Shown here piece by piece: positions 36,184 to 48,419 of a DNA stretch of 64,000 bases. Made by a program: the position numbers and the translations under genes. The notes under the pieces are model-generated. The model was not told the origin of the DNA, did not search any database, and saw nothing but the letters and a program-made list of their open reading frames with translations. The stretch comes from Cephalotus follicularis. Lineage: Eukaryota; Streptophyta; Magnoliopsida; Oxalidales; Cephalotaceae. Within the stretch, counting starts at the first letter, position 1, and every line of letters starts with the position of its first letter. The DNA is taken from contig BDDD01000986.1 of the NCBI GenBank assembly GCA_001972305.1, positions 186,001-250,000 on the forward strand. Direction: 5' to 3'.

Positions 36184-37185
36184 GGAGGCTTGAAACACAA
36201 CAACAACACACAGTAATTAACACTACAATACTTGGTTATCAAATTTCGTTCAAGGGCTTCATATTCTTTAGCAAGTGTTATTATGTTATTTTGAGTTGTT
36301 GTAAGTGAGCATATTGAGTTAATATCCAACCTTAGAGAGGTTATACAAAAACACCCAACAACTTTGTATTACTTTTATTATCAAGGGGAGTGAACCCAAA
36401 GTGTATGTGATTGAGTTCAATCACAAAATTTGTAAGGTGCACCGAATAGATCCTGTAAAGATATTCGGAGTTTGTATTCAAGAGTGAATACTGTTGGAAT
36501 CTCAAGGAGGTCTTGGGAAAAGTGGATGTTCGCAAGAGTTTAGCCGAACTTCTCTAAGACTATGTTTGTAATTTCTGAACTCTATCTCTTTACTTATAGT
36601 CATTTTTATATTGGAATTATTGTTTTAGCTTTATACTGTTGTTGTAAATCGAAAAAGTTCATAAGTTTATACATACTACATTTCATGTCATGTCGCAAAC
36701 TATGAGGAAGACCCCACGGTCTGAAATGTGACATGCCATCATAAAATTCATTCATATCATCAACCAAAATGCTGTAATTTTAAAACTTGAAAACGAAATC
36801 ATGCATGAGGAAATAACCATTCAAAATCTTGCATGGGTAAACCAAAATAATGTACATCATATATCTCAAGCACTGCCACAAGCTGACAGATCAATACAAC
36901 CTAATAGCAAATACATCTCTTATACAAGGTAGGTCAATGGAAACTACAATGCTAACAAGGCATTGCTCTGTGATCCGACCCATCTGATCACTTCCATGCA
37001 TCACATGTACTTGCCCCTAGTTGTTGTGCCCATTTTGAGAATGGGTCAACAAAACCATAGCTATAATCATCTAGGGATACATACAACCACAAGGTGTGAG
37101 CAGGTAGGACTGCCATCCTTCTATGCACTCTCGGTGTCATAGGCTGAGGAGTCAAGAAGCATATGCACTCCTCGACCTCCTTGGC

Positions 37186-37345
37186 TCAAGGTAGAAGAGA
37201 AGCATTCCTTGGCCTCTTCAGCTCGAGGTAGCAGAGAAGCATTCCTCGTCCTTCTCGACTTGAGGTAGCAGAGAAGTATTCCTCGGCCTTCCCGACTTGA
37301 GGTAGCAGAGAAGTATTCCTTGGCCTCCTCGGGCTGAGGTAGCAT
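37186..37345. repeat. Tandem repeat, 37-bp unit, about 4 copies
   Basis: Units start at 37186, 37223, 37260 and 37297, each with GAGGTAGCAGAGAAG followed by YATTCCTYGKCCT. Because 37 is not a multiple of three, this is unlikely to be coding. Confidence 0.88.
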
Positions 37346-37452
37346 CACCATCGTCTACACACTACTAGTGTCATAGTGGATGGAGATGAGATAACCCTGA
37401 CTTGATTAACCCTCCACTCAATGCTAGTCTCTTTAGGACTGAAGCATACACG

Positions 37453-37935
37453 GGGTCCTCACAGTCCTCTCACAATCGGTGTCCCTCGGGTCCATCCTTG
37501 AAGTGGGTCCTACAAGGGTTCTCATCAAAGTCCTCTCACAATCTGTGTCCCTCGTATGTCCATCCATAAAGTTGATCCTGCAAGTTATCATTCGGTAATG
37601 GTCATGCTAGTCTGTTACACAGGGTCCTCACAGTTCTCTCACAAATGGTATTCCTCAGGTTCATCCATAAAGTGGGCCCTGCAAGGGTTCTCCTCACAGT
37701 TCTTTCACAATCGGTGCCCTTCATAGGTTCATCGATAAAGTGGGTCCTGCAAGTTATCCTCCGGTAATGGTAATGCTAGTCTGTTACACAGGGTCCTCAC
37801 AGTTCTCTCACAATCGGTGTCCCACGGGTTCATCCATAATGTGGGCCTTACAAGGGTTCTCCTCATAGTTCTCTCACAATCGGTGCCCCTCGTAGGTTCA
37901 TCCATAAAGTGGGTCTTGCAAGTTATCCCCTGTCT
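37453..37935. repeat. Tandem repeat, 169-bp unit, about 3 copies, with an internal sub-repeat
   Basis: GGGTCCTCACAG starts units at 37453, 37622 and 37791, exactly 169 bp apart. Each unit contains two related halves marked by TCTCACAATCGGTG about 66 bp apart (for example 37465 and 37531), so it is a higher-order repeat. A unit of 169 bp is close to plant satellite monomer lengths, but three copies inside LTR-like DNA do not make a satellite. Confidence 0.85.
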
Positions 37936-38120
37936 GACTAAGAGACTACCTCCATAATCCCCATGATATAGCAGAGGTCGGGAATAGGCTATCTCATCAG
38001 AGCTCAACAATGTCGAGCAAAAGCCATGATTAGAGAAGGGTTCATCTAGGCTACACAGCCTTAGTGTTTTCCTAAGACCTGATGTCAGACATCGAGCTTT
38101 TAGAGCTATGAACTCATCCT

Positions 38121-38280
38121 CCGAGGTCTGCCTTCAAGTACCGAGGTCTTGCCTTCAAGTACCGAGGTCTGCCTTCAAGTACCGAGGTCTGCCTTCAAGT
38201 ACCATGGTCGTGCCTTCAAGTACTGAGGTCTTGCCTTCAAGTACCGAGGTCTGCCTTCAAGTATTGAGGTCTGCCTTGAC
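38121..38280. repeat. Tandem repeat, about 20-bp unit, 8 copies
   Basis: Consensus CCGAGGTCTGCCTTCAAGTA, with 20- and 21-bp variants depending on one extra T in TCTTGCC. Confidence 0.92.
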
Positions 38281-39539
38281 CTCTACGTTCTGCAGTGTAA
38301 GATTAATCTAGGCATCGACTGTTATCTCTTAAGAAAAGCGCCAACACTTTCCGAACTTAGCAGAACGTTTAATACAACTGTTAATCAACTCATCAACAAC
38401 CAAAATACAATCCAGTCAATCTAACACTTCATCCAAGGGAGCTATATGCCCCAGAGGTCGGTTACTACTTAGAAATGACCTTAAACACTAAAATCCATAC
38501 TCGGGGATCCAAAATAGGCGAAGAGAAGAAATTTGAGTCTATAACCTCAAAATCTCCATTCTCTCTCAGGTTTCTATCTCAGTCCGATATTGAGCGAATA
38601 AAACCCCCTAATCCATTCATCTAGCCCTGATCTATCAGCTCATGGCAATACAAATCGTTTAAGGCAGTTATATACATGGATTCAAAGAACATATGTAGAA
38701 CCTACCTCAATAACGGCTCAGATGTAGATTTGGAAAAACTGGCTGTTGAATCCCTGATCTGACCCTCATTCAGGTTCTATATGTTGCGAATGGCAAAACT
38801 TTTCTGGAGCCGAAACCGGACCAAGGGGTGTAGAATGTAAAACAAAAATTTTAAACATCAAAGGCAGTGGAAGACAAAACATTCAACACCACAAACAGGT
38901 CCAATTCAGCAAGGCAGGTGACAAGGAACACCACAAACATAATCATAATTGAATGAGCATCTCCAATGCATGCAATGGTGACACACAAACATGGAAACAT
39001 GAAAGGGACAAGGAGTTCATACCGTATGGTGATGGCTCTTTCTTTCTTTGCCGGTTCACGCTTGCATAGACTCTGTCGGTGTTCTCTTCCAAGTTGAGCT
39101 CTTACTGCTCCAACAAACAAACTCCTCAGGCTTGCAAGAAAGACAATCACAATATTGTTTCCTCTCTCTCTCAAAGCTCACAAAGAGAAGATTGAGATTA
39201 ACTAAGATAGTTAATGGCAATCCACCCTAGATAAGCAACCGACTTGGTGAAGAAAACTCAGAAGGGATTTGTAAGGAATTGCTCTGCCAAAAAGTCTGGC
39301 AAAAACTTGCCTCACTATGCCAACGTCTTTTTCTCTATATGTTGCATGCCATATGCCTAGATTTTTTGGATTTTTTACAACCCCACTCATCCATCATCTT
39401 GGATCATGGTGCTCTCTCTAAAGAAAACATGACCCCATGATCCCAAAACCGTGCTCCCATCATGCTCAGACAACAGAAAGACGTTGGGAGTGGGAGAGAG
39501 AATCGCGCACATGTCGTACGCCCAAATCTGGTATGCACG

Positions 39540-39700
39540 TTATTGTTCTAAGCGTTGACGCTTTTCTATAAGCGCTAACTCTTGGACGGCTAAGCATCGA
39601 CGCCTTTCTATAAGGCATTGACGCTTTGAAGGCTAGTTAAACAAACAAATTTAGTTTAAGCTTTGACGCTTTTCCAAAAGACGTCGACGCTTTGAAGGCT
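39540..39700. repeat. GTCGAC-type palindrome cluster, copia I LTR
   Basis: Motifs include TAAGCGTTGACGCTTTT, AAGCATCGACGCCTT, AAGGCATTGACGCTTTG, AAGCTTTGACGCTTTT and AAGACGTCGACGCTTTG. Most neighbours are about 20-23 bp apart. In the minus orientation of the LTR they lie about 300 bp upstream of the TATA position seen in the right copy. Confidence 0.72.
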
Positions 39701-40967
39701 GGTTAAACAGACAAATTTAGTTTAACTCTTACTTAAATCAGTCCAACTCATTTTAGTATTAGCACATTTCCCTTCGAATATTGATTAAGTAAGATCAAAT
39801 AAATGTGTTTCCACGAATCACAAAATCCACTTAACCAACATTTGATTTTATAAATTTCACCGAGACTAAATATGTCCAACATATTTATGAATTAATCATT
39901 ATCAGACAGGGACCCTAGTAAAATCTCAGTTATAATCGGTGGTGTTCATAACCCTTAAGCCATTCTAAATAGTCTCAGACGTATTTAAATGTTCCCGGAC
40001 TAATATCCAATATTATCCTTGTTAAAAATAAATCCAACTATTTTTCTCATAATTTATTTCACACCGCCGTCACGCGAGACTTTCTAAGCTATCGGTTAGC
40101 GTGTACATAATCCCTTGTCATACTTGGCCCAATTGAGGTCTAGGGTAAGGATACGTGTCAACCCTAGATAATACATCAATGTCTAAAATATCTGATCATT
40201 ACTAGGACCTTTGGTAGACTCTCTGGAAATCTAATATTCAGTCCACCTCAACCTTGGCCAAGGATTTCATAAGTCAACGGTACAATCAGACTATGATAGA
40301 GCCGATCAGCTTCGCTCAGGTATGACAATTCCTTATTACGCACTCGTTTACATTCGTATAGATTCAATCATACACAAAGACCACCCGATTGCCATCCCTG
40401 CACAAAAATTGGGTAAAATGGAGATCAAAGTATAACCGTCTCCATACAATATAGAGTAGTCGCTCAGGTCTAAGGATCATACGAGTTCTAAAACTTGCTA
40501 AGTGACTAGCACTTATATACAACCGCAACAAATAGGAGTCACTACTGACACGAGAATAGCGACTATCCAAATAGTGTCTCCTACGCGGGTCCTGTTCAGT
40601 GTACACGCTCCCATCGCGCACCCCATATTTTCCCTAGTGTCCTAACACAGATGGTAATGAGAGAATCCATCCTCAATTTCCAAAAGCAGGAAACATACGC
40701 GCAAGTCTATCTGGTTAACTAATGCCCACAGAGTGGACCCATGACTTGGAACTAATTTGACAAAAGGAATAAGGTAGTCAATCTCATTGCCTCCATGCTT
40801 GACATCCAACCTTATGTGTAATAACCGCAATTTGAAATTCGTGTATATTGTACTCTTGATGAATAAAATATGCACTTACATTGAATTCTAATGTCCCATG
40901 GTTATATGAATTGTGATTATGGTTTTGAGTGTGGGAATAGACTTAAGTAACCAAAACCGGCCATCTA

Positions 40968-41092
40968 CAGCCGACTGTCATAGGGTAACAGTTGACTGCC
41001 TGGTTTATGGAAGAACAGCCGACTGTCGCAAGGCAACAGTCAACTAGTTGGGTTAAGTAAGGTCAGTCGACTGTCACATGATATAGTCGACT
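40968..41092. repeat. CAGTCGACTG palindrome cluster 1, G 5' LTR
   Basis: Starts are 40968, 40989, 41016, 41037, 41064 and 41084 (spacings 21, 27, 21, 27, 20). The spacing series is identical in the 3' LTR (48294 onward), though individual motifs have diverged. Confidence 0.9.
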
Positions 41093-42004
41093 AGTATGGT
41101 GCAGGACAAGTGTCTGTGCATGGCGCGAGACAGAGCAGAGACGTGGCATGCAATGGACAGGTGTTGTATGCATGCCATAAGCTGTAACAACATGTAAGGG
41201 TGATGCCTTGCATGCCCTCTATTCCTTCTACAAGACCTGCAAACCTGCAACCTAAAAAAATAGGTGAGAAATAACAAAGAAAGGCATGTGCATGTGAGAG
41301 AGAGAGAGAGAAGGGAGAAGGCTGAATTAATGGAATTTGACGAGTTCTAAGGTTTTGAAACCTCTATATCAACTACTAAGGGATGCAAAGGAGTGTTGGA
41401 AACACTTGAGAGAGAAGAAAATGCATTGGCCAGTAGCTGTTGGCAAGTTGAGGCAGGGAGTCTCAAGTGAAATTAGGAGCTTAAATCAACTAGTAAGCTT
41501 CTAGCTCGACCTACGTTACTGGTGTATGGATATACAAGTGCTAGGTATGTATAAATGCGTGCATGTAACTGCTGTTAATAGACAACTCTTGGATTAGATT
41601 TCTGGAACTTTGCATGTTGAGGTTGAAGTGTCCAAGAGAGTTAGAGCTTAGAATTTCATTGGTAAGCTATTGATTCGACCTCACTTGTTGTTGTCATGAT
41701 TAAACACCACATAAACCTACTGATTTTAATGTTTACACCTACTGTTTACATGCAAGTAGATTAAAATGCTGGAAATTGGAGTTTGAGTTGGTGTAAAGAG
41801 TTTTGAACACAAAGAGAAGAATCAATCCAATTTGATTCTGGGATAACGATTGAGGAAGGGGTATCGACATATTTTAGAAGATATAATATGTATATCATGC
41901 CTGGATGATTTTTGTGTGATTGCATGTTATTGATTGGTTGGAATTGGAATGTGACATGTATACTCTATTTTACTAAACTGCTGCCTCACGATTCTGGACA
42001 AAAA

Positions 42005-42117
42005 CAATCGACTATTTAATCCCAGCAATCGATTGCTCAATGTAAACATTCGACTGTTAAGGACAAACAGCCGACTGCCTAATGAAAAGAGCCAGCTATT
42101 CTTATGAACAGCCAACT
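42005..42117. repeat. CAGTCGACTG palindrome cluster 2, G 5' LTR (decayed)
   Basis: Starts are 42005, 42026, 42047, 42068, 42089 and 42109 (21, 21, 21, 21, 20). The first four read CAATCGACTA, CAATCGATTG, CATTCGACTG and CAGCCGACTG. The 3' LTR has perfect CAGTCGACTG at all four. Confidence 0.9.
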
Positions 42118-42166
42118 ATTAAATGACAAATTACTAATATTAGCTGCTCTTAGGCTTTAAATTGTG

Positions 42167-42173
42167 TATAAAT
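42167..42173 (+). promoter_or_regulatory. TATA box of the G 5' LTR
   Basis: TATAAAT in GTGTATAAATCCCAGG, about 50 bp downstream of palindrome cluster 2. The 3' LTR has TATAAATA at 49493-49500 in the same place. Confidence 0.65.
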
Positions 42174-43412
42174 CCCAGGCCTCCACATGGGATGATCGTA
42201 ACAGTCAATCCTGGCCTTAGGTAGTTATATTACAGAAAGGAGACAACGTATGCACTCCTTGTGAAAGAGTTGTGCAAGAATAACTAGGGTAGGCTAACAT
42301 CTTGTTGAACCATTGAATTGTGTTGTTCCGCTACTGTTTAATGATGCTTATAAATACTGTATAGCTGTTAAGTGTTCATTAAAAATATTGTCACACTTAA
42401 AATTAATGACTGAACCAACCAGTGCTATAAGCACAAAATGGGTTTTATTATTGTGGTTTTCCTAAATGAAAATTTATTGTTAATAGATTTACTAATTTTC
42501 TTCCTACGAGAGACACAACTACTGTACTGAATACCGTTTCCCCCAATGAGAGGTACGGTTACTTAATTGTTAACTGATTTCAAAAGAAAATAACTGCTAT
42601 ATTTCATATTATAAACATATGTAATATTGCTATTGAATTGGTTGAATTTTTTGTCTATGTTATTGCCGTTAGTCGAGTGATAGGAGACATCACTGGCTAC
42701 GGGGTGGTCCTATGTGCCAGGATTTGGCTAGAGCTTCCACCATAAGTATCTGCAATGCAGATCCTGATTGTTACCTCCCACTAATGCCGGCAGAATTGAC
42801 CTGATCTATCATCTTCGGAGTGTAGGGTGATAGTTAGGTGGTGCGGAGTTGGTGCTAGGAGTTAGCGACATGTGACACCCGAGCCACTGTATTGATTGAT
42901 TTTAACCTTGTGCGGTATTCCTGAATTGTATTGTCTATGGCCACTTGGCATGATTGCTTATATATATTGAAATACTTATATATATGTTATTTCATATAAC
43001 TGACATGCATGTTACATTTATATATTCTTTCTCATGCTTTATTCCTACTTAGCCAAGTGAGGACAACGGCTAACCCCCTACAATTTCATATTAAGTGAAG
43101 GCATCGGGAAAGTGCTACTGAAGCTTTATTAGAGAGCTTCTATTTTCATTGAGGTATTTATTCACTATGTTTTGTATTGAAATAAACGATCATACTCCGT
43201 TGTTGTTGTTTTACATTTCCAATATGTAAAAGGATAATTGTTGGTTTTGTATAAGCACGTAGTATGGGCTGCTTGCGGATAATTTTATAATCCGGCAATG
43301 AATGCTTCCACTTATGTTGAATGAAATTTGTTTAATGTTGAATGCTGGATTATTATTTATAACTGATGTCACCATATATGTTGTCTTTAACGGAAGGCGG
43401 GGTGTGACAGCA

Positions 43413-43425
43413 TGGTATCAGAGCT
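43413..43425 (+). other. Primer binding site of G
   Basis: TGGTATCAGAGCT, an exact match to the initiator tRNA-Met PBS, 3 bp after the LTR. Confidence 0.93.
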
Positions 43426-43515
43426 TATTTTTAAATAAGCTACCACTGGGATAAGTTTCTCGGTAATTAAGTGAGTTGTTTCGTAATGATTATGTCATTC
43501 CATATAGGAAACCAA

Positions 43516-46500
43516 ATGGATCTATGAAGAGGTAGAAGGGGAAGACGTAGAGCCGACGAAGGAACCAATGCTCCACCAGTGCATGGGAATGCTCCGCTAG
43601 TGAATGAAGGAGTCAATATTCCTCCAGTGCAAGACGAAAGGAGTAATTTTGACCGCATGGCTGACCTCTTCCACTAGTAGATGCAAGCCAATGCAGCGAA
43701 CATGGAACAGATACGACAGATGTACGAGGCTAACTGAGCCTATCAGCATACTCCTGAAGCTTGTCATACTGGTGGATTTGGCAGAGATTTGGAGCAGTTC
43801 ATGAGACAGAATCCTCCGATATTCAATGGTGAGCTGAATGCTATTGTGTCCGAGCAGTGGATGAGCGACCTAGAGAAAATATTTGCCGCCTTGTAGTGTA
43901 CTGATGAACAGAAACTCAACTTTACTATATACCGCTTATGGGGTGAGGCAACCTATTGGTGGGAGATGACTGAAGCGAAATGGGAATCTCGTGGACTTGA
44001 CAGGACTTGGGACAAATTTCAGTCTGAGTTCTCTGTAGCTTATGTTCCATAGATGGAACGTGACCGGAGGGAGACCGAGCTAATGGAGTTACGTCAAGGG
44101 GATATGACGGTAGCTTAGTAACATACTAGATTTGTGGAGTTTGCAAGGCATACACCTTATCTTGTGGAGGGTGAATCGAGGAAGATTAGAAGGTTCCTGA
44201 AAGGCCTTCGACCTGACATCAGATCTAAACTATTAACTTTGTAGCTAACTTCTTTTATAGATATTGCTGAGAGGGCAATGATTCTGGAGGCCGACGCTAA
44301 TGAAAGGAGAGCGGAACGGTCTCGTACTAATCAATCGAGGGCTGCACAGTCACAGGGGTAGGGGAGTAATAATCCTGCCAAGTCGACAAGGTCCGACAAC
44401 AAGGGTCAAGGAGGTTCTGGACGCAGAAATTCACGATCAAGAACTCCTAACCGAAGCGGTCAACAGAATTCGAGTGGATGTACTTTTTGTGGTCGCCAGA
44501 ACCATGATGAGACCGAGTGCTGGAAAAAGATAGGGAAATGCTTGAGGTGTGGTTCACAAGAACATATGTTGAATGGTTGTCCAATGATGAGGGATCAAGC
44601 ACGTGGCCAACAGGGAAGTGCTGGTGCGGGTGGTAGTGTTGCGGCTACTCAACCGCGAAAGGATACTGGAAAAGGGATTGTGAAATATATGGTCTACACC
44701 TTATCTAGATATGATGTGCCAGAATCTACTACTATTGTGGGAGGTACCATTTTTATATCTAGCATACTAGCTCATGTATTGATTGATCCTGGTGCGACAC
44801 ATTCATTCATTGCATCTGATTTTACTTGTAACTTGCATGGTGTGACTTCTAGTTTACCTTATGTATTGGAGGTGAGTACTCCAGCTGGTACTTGTCTTCT
44901 GTCTGATACTATAATGAAAGATTGTGAAATCACGGTAGCTGGGATTCAGTTATTTGCTGACTTGATAGTGTTGCCTATCCGGGATTTCGATGTAATCTTG
45001 GGGATGGACTGGCTGTATGCTCATCATGCTTGTGTTTATTGCTATAAAAAGATGATGACCTTTTATCTTCAAGATAAGACGGAGTGCAAGTTCGTCAGAG
45101 AGAAGAATGTTTCTACGCTGATCATTTCGTATACTAGAGCACATAAGTATCTCAAGCAAGGATGTGAAGGCTATTTGGCGTATGTGATTGATCATACGAA
45201 AGGTACGCCTAGTATTGAACAAGTTCCTGTTGTATGTGATTTTCCTGATGTATTTCGAGATGATCTCACTTCGTTTCCACCGGAGAGCGATGTAGAGTTT
45301 AGCATTGAACTATTTCCTAGGACTGCTCCTATATCAAAAGCTCTGTACCGAATGGCTCTTGCTGAACTGGAGGAGTTGAAGATTCAATTGCAGGATTATC
45401 TTGATAAGGGCTTCATCAGACCGAGTGTATAGCCGTGGGGAGCACCGGTCCTGTTTATGAAAAAAAAGGATGGATCGATGCGACTATGCATCTATTACAG
45501 GCTGCTGAATCAGGTAACTGTGAAGAACAAGTATCCTCTGCCACATATCGAGGAGTTGTTAGACCAATTGCAAGGCTCGACTGTATTCTCCAAACTTGAC
45601 CTGAGAACAAGTTATCATCAGTTGAGGATTCGGGAAGGCGATGTGGAGAAGACCGCATTTCAAACCAGATATGGGAATTAAGAATTTCTGATACTGCCGT
45701 TTGGTTTGACAAATGCTCCTGCAGCCTTTATGTGTTTGATGAACAGAGTGTTCCAGCCCTATATTGACCAGTTTGTCGTTATATTCTTAGACGACATCCT
45801 GATTTATTCGTGCATTGAGGAACACATGCAGCATTTAAAGATCGTACTGCAGACATTGCGGAAGGAACAATTATTCGCCAAATTCAGCAAGTGTGAGTTT
45901 TGGCTTGATCATATGACTTTCCTAGGTCACATTGTGTCGAGTGAAGGATTGTCGGTGGATCCTTCGAAGATAGAGAGTAGTGTTGATTGGCCCCAACCGA
46001 GGAGCGTTACTGAGGTTCGTAGCTTATTGGGATTGGCTGGCTACTACCGAAGATTCATCAAAGGGTTTTCGAAGCTTGCTACACCATTGACACGGTTGAC
46101 TCAGAAAAAGTCAAGTTTTGTGTGGGATGAATCTTGTGAGGCAAGCTTCCAAGAGTTGAAGAGTCGGTTGATTTCGGCTCCAGTGTTGGCATTACTGGAA
46201 GGTAATGAGGATTTTACTGTCTATACTGATGCTTCTGGGAAAGGATTGGGAGGCGTCCTCATGCAACATGGTAGGGTGATTGCATATGCATCGAGGAAGT
46301 TAAAGCCGTGCGAAGAAAATTATCCCGTACATGATCTTGAGTTGGCAGCCATAGTATTCGCCTTGAAGAAATGGTGACACTACCTCTATGGTGCTCAATT
46401 TGAGATCTTCACTAACCATAAAAGTTTAAAGTATTTGTTTTCCCAGAAGGAACTCAACATGAGACAAAGACGATGGGTGGAGTTCTTTAATGATTATAAC

Positions 46501-48101
46501 TGCAACATTCAATACCACCCAGGGAAGGCGAATGTAGTGGCGGATGCGCTGAGTCGCAAGGCAATGATTGCTAGAGAAATGGTTTCACAGTGGAAGCTAT
46601 TGGAGGAATTTAGAGATGGAATCCGTTCATGGTTTCCCGGTGAGTTATTGTGGCAAACCTGAGAGTACAACCGGAACTTCTGGAACGTATTCTGACTGCT
46701 CAATACAGTGTCTCTGAGTTATGGAGTATTCGTGAGAACCTAGACACTGATTCTGAATTCTTCATCCAAACTGATGGAATATTGAGGTTCTAAGCAAGGA
46801 TATGTGTTTCGGATGACGAGAGCATCAGGGATGAACTACTGTAGCAAGCCCACAAGTCAAAATACAGTGCTCACCCGGGAAGTTCCAAGATGTGGCATGA
46901 CCTGAAAAAGAACTACTAGTGGAGTGGTATGAAAAGAGAGATTGCTGAGTATGTAGCAAGATGTTTGACCTGTCAGAGAGTGAAGCCTGAACATCAGAAA
47001 CCTGCGGGACTACTACAATCGTTACCAGTGGTTGAGTGGAAATGGGAGCATGTGACAATGGAATTCGTGTCGGGGTTACCGAGGTCACGGAATCAGCATG
47101 AACCAGTGTGGGTTGTAGTGGACAGACTCACTAAGTCTACTCACTTTCTTCCAATGAACATGATGTATTCTATCGAGAAGTTGGCTCAATTATACATCCG
47201 GGAGATAGTGAGATTGCATGGAGTGCCGGTCAGTAGTGTTTGTGACCGAGATGCTAGATTCACTTCACGGTTCTGGAAGAAGTTCCAAGCGGCAATGGGA
47301 ACACCATTGAACTTCAGTACTGCGTTCCACCCACAGACCGACGGACAGTCTGAGCGTACCATTCACACTCTAGAGGATATGTTGCGGGCTTGCATGATTG
47401 ATTTTGATTGGAGTTGGGAGGATCATTTGTCACTGATTGAGTTCTCCTACAACAACAACTATCACACCAGCATTGGAATGGCTCCCTACGAAGCCTTGTA
47501 TGGGAGAAAGTGCAGATCACCTATTTGTTGGGACGAAGTGGGTGAGAGACAAGTGCTGGGACCAGACTTAGTACAAGATACTACTAATAAAGTGGAAATG
47601 ATCAAGAAGAGACTGCTAGCTGCACAGAGCCGGCAGAAAAGTTATGCCGATATCAAGAGGAGAAAGCTAGAGTTCTAGAAGGGGGATCATGTTTTCCTGA
47701 AGATCTCACCTTTGAAAGGGATACACCATTTTGGCCTCACAAGGAAGTTGGCTCCAAGGTATATTGGACCTTATGAGATACTAGAGAGAGTGAGGGAAGT
47801 GGCATATCAGATTGCACTACCGCCTAGTTTGTCGAATGTTCATAACTTATTTCATGTCTCCATGTTACGGAAATACGTACCCGACCCATCTCACATATTG
47901 AGCTACGACCCTAGATTCATCAGTGATAACTTATCTTATGAAGAGAGGCCGACGAGGATCGTAGATCGAATGGAGAAAGTACTGAGGAATAAGACTATTC
48001 CTATGGTAAAGGAATTGTGGCGGTTTCACGAGGTCAAAGAGGCGACCTGGGAACGTGAAGCTGATATGATGGAAACATTCCCTCACTTGTTCGGAATGTA
48101 A
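43516..48101 (+). pseudogene. gag-pol: Gag-pol of G, many nonsense codons and a frameshift
   Basis: The ATG at 43516 opens gag (MDL, then stop). The capsid region (QNPPIFNGELNAIVSEQWM, LWGEATYWWEM), zinc knuckles (CTFCGRQNHDETEC, CLRCGSQEHMLNGC), protease with DSG changed to DPG (LIDPGATHSF), RT (FLDDILIYS), RNase H ([15 protein letters not shown]), integrase ([45 protein letters not shown]) and a C-terminal chromodomain (RIVDRMEKVLRNK, ATWEREADMMETF) follow. At least ten stops interrupt it, for example at about 45430, 45679, 46374 and 47676, and the frame shifts between about 46600 and 46900. Several stops fit C-to-T or G-to-A change of Arg, Gln or Trp codons. Confidence 0.93.
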
Positions 48102-48130
48102 AGGCTAAATTCGGGGATGAATTTTCTTTA

Positions 48131-48142
48131 AGGATGGGGGAA
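48131..48142 (+). other. Polypurine tract of G
   Basis: AGGATGGGGGAA sits directly before the 3' LTR, 30 bp after the gag-pol stop. Confidence 0.88.
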
Positions 48143-48293
48143 TGTAATAACCGCAATTTGCAATTCGTGTATATTGTACTCTTGATGAATAAAATATGCA
48201 CTTACATTGAATTCTCATGTCCAAAGGTTATATGAATTGTGATTATGGTTTTGAATGTGGGAATAGACTTAAGTAACCAAAACCAGCCACCTA

Positions 48294-48419
48294 CAGTAGA
48301 CTGTCACAGTGTAACAGTCAACTGCCTGGTCTATGGAAGAACAGCCGATTGTCGCAGGGCAACAGTCGACTGCTTAGGTTAAGTAAGGACAGTCGACTGT
48401 CACAGGATGCAGTCGACTG
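48294..48419. repeat. CAGTCGACTG palindrome cluster 1, G 3' LTR
   Basis: Starts are 48294, 48315, 48342, 48363, 48390 and 48410 (21, 27, 21, 27, 20). The last three are perfect or near-perfect palindromes. Confidence 0.92.

Larger units (their letters stand above)
1..36680 (+). mobile_element. Copia A: Ty1/copia (Maximus/SIRE-like) retrotransposon, degenerate, outer shell of the left nest
   Basis: The element runs on the plus strand from a 5' LTR that enters the window from the left to a 3' LTR ending at 36680. Internal parts are gag (1005-2010 and 3849-4385), protease to RNase H (30128-33316), an additional ORF (33738-34893) and purine-rich tracts before the 3' LTR. The order protease-integrase-RT-RNaseH marks Ty1/copia. 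The long LTR, the extra 3' ORF and the C-rich stretch just before the PBS resemble Maximus/SIRE elements. Solo LTRs B and C, with D, E and F inside C, account for about 27.6 kb of the span. All coding parts carry stops and frameshifts, so the element is dead. The first bases right of the element are TTTCA; the left flank is outside the window, so the TSD cannot be tested. Confidence 0.88.
35476..36680 (+). repeat. 3' LTR of copia A
   Basis: From about 35735 to 36680 it is collinear with 1-922. Both copies end ATACATACTACA. The left boundary is set from the PPT at about 35465-35478 and is uncertain by about 20 bp because the expected TG start is decayed. Confidence 0.8.
36681..38781 (-). repeat. 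Unassigned LTR-like region L with three tandem arrays
   Basis: No coding sequence is visible. TGTCATGTCGCAAAC at 36686 looks like a minus-strand gypsy LTR terminus (minus strand ...GCGACATGACA), and 38500-38780 resembles an LTR leader, but the other end is not in the window because copia I is inserted at 38782 (flank CTATA). It contains tandem arrays at 37186-37345, 37453-37935 and 38121-38280. It could instead be host noncoding DNA. Confidence 0.45.
40817..43409 (+). repeat. 5' LTR of G
   Basis: TGTAATAACCGC to CGGGGTGTGACA. It contains palindrome clusters at 40968-41092 and 42005-42117, a TATA box at 42167 and a (GA)n tract at about 41296-41312 that is shorter than in the 3' copy (48622-48643). 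Confidence 0.95.

Noticed and set aside
36681..36740. A second TSD linking copia A and region L
   Set aside because: TTTCA follows A's 3' LTR, but the left flank of A is outside the window, so neither A's TSD nor L's boundary can be proved.
37121..37351. Repeat protein of 76 residues on the minus strand
   Set aside because: Derived from a 37-bp tandem repeat, which changes frame each unit; no consistent peptide repeat.
37453..37935. Centromeric satellite (169-bp unit)
   Set aside because: Only three copies, embedded in LTR-like DNA with unrelated arrays on both sides; unit length alone is not evidence.
41296..41312. GA microsatellite as a distinct regulatory element
   Set aside because: It is a simple repeat in the G LTR whose length differs between the two LTRs; no further support.
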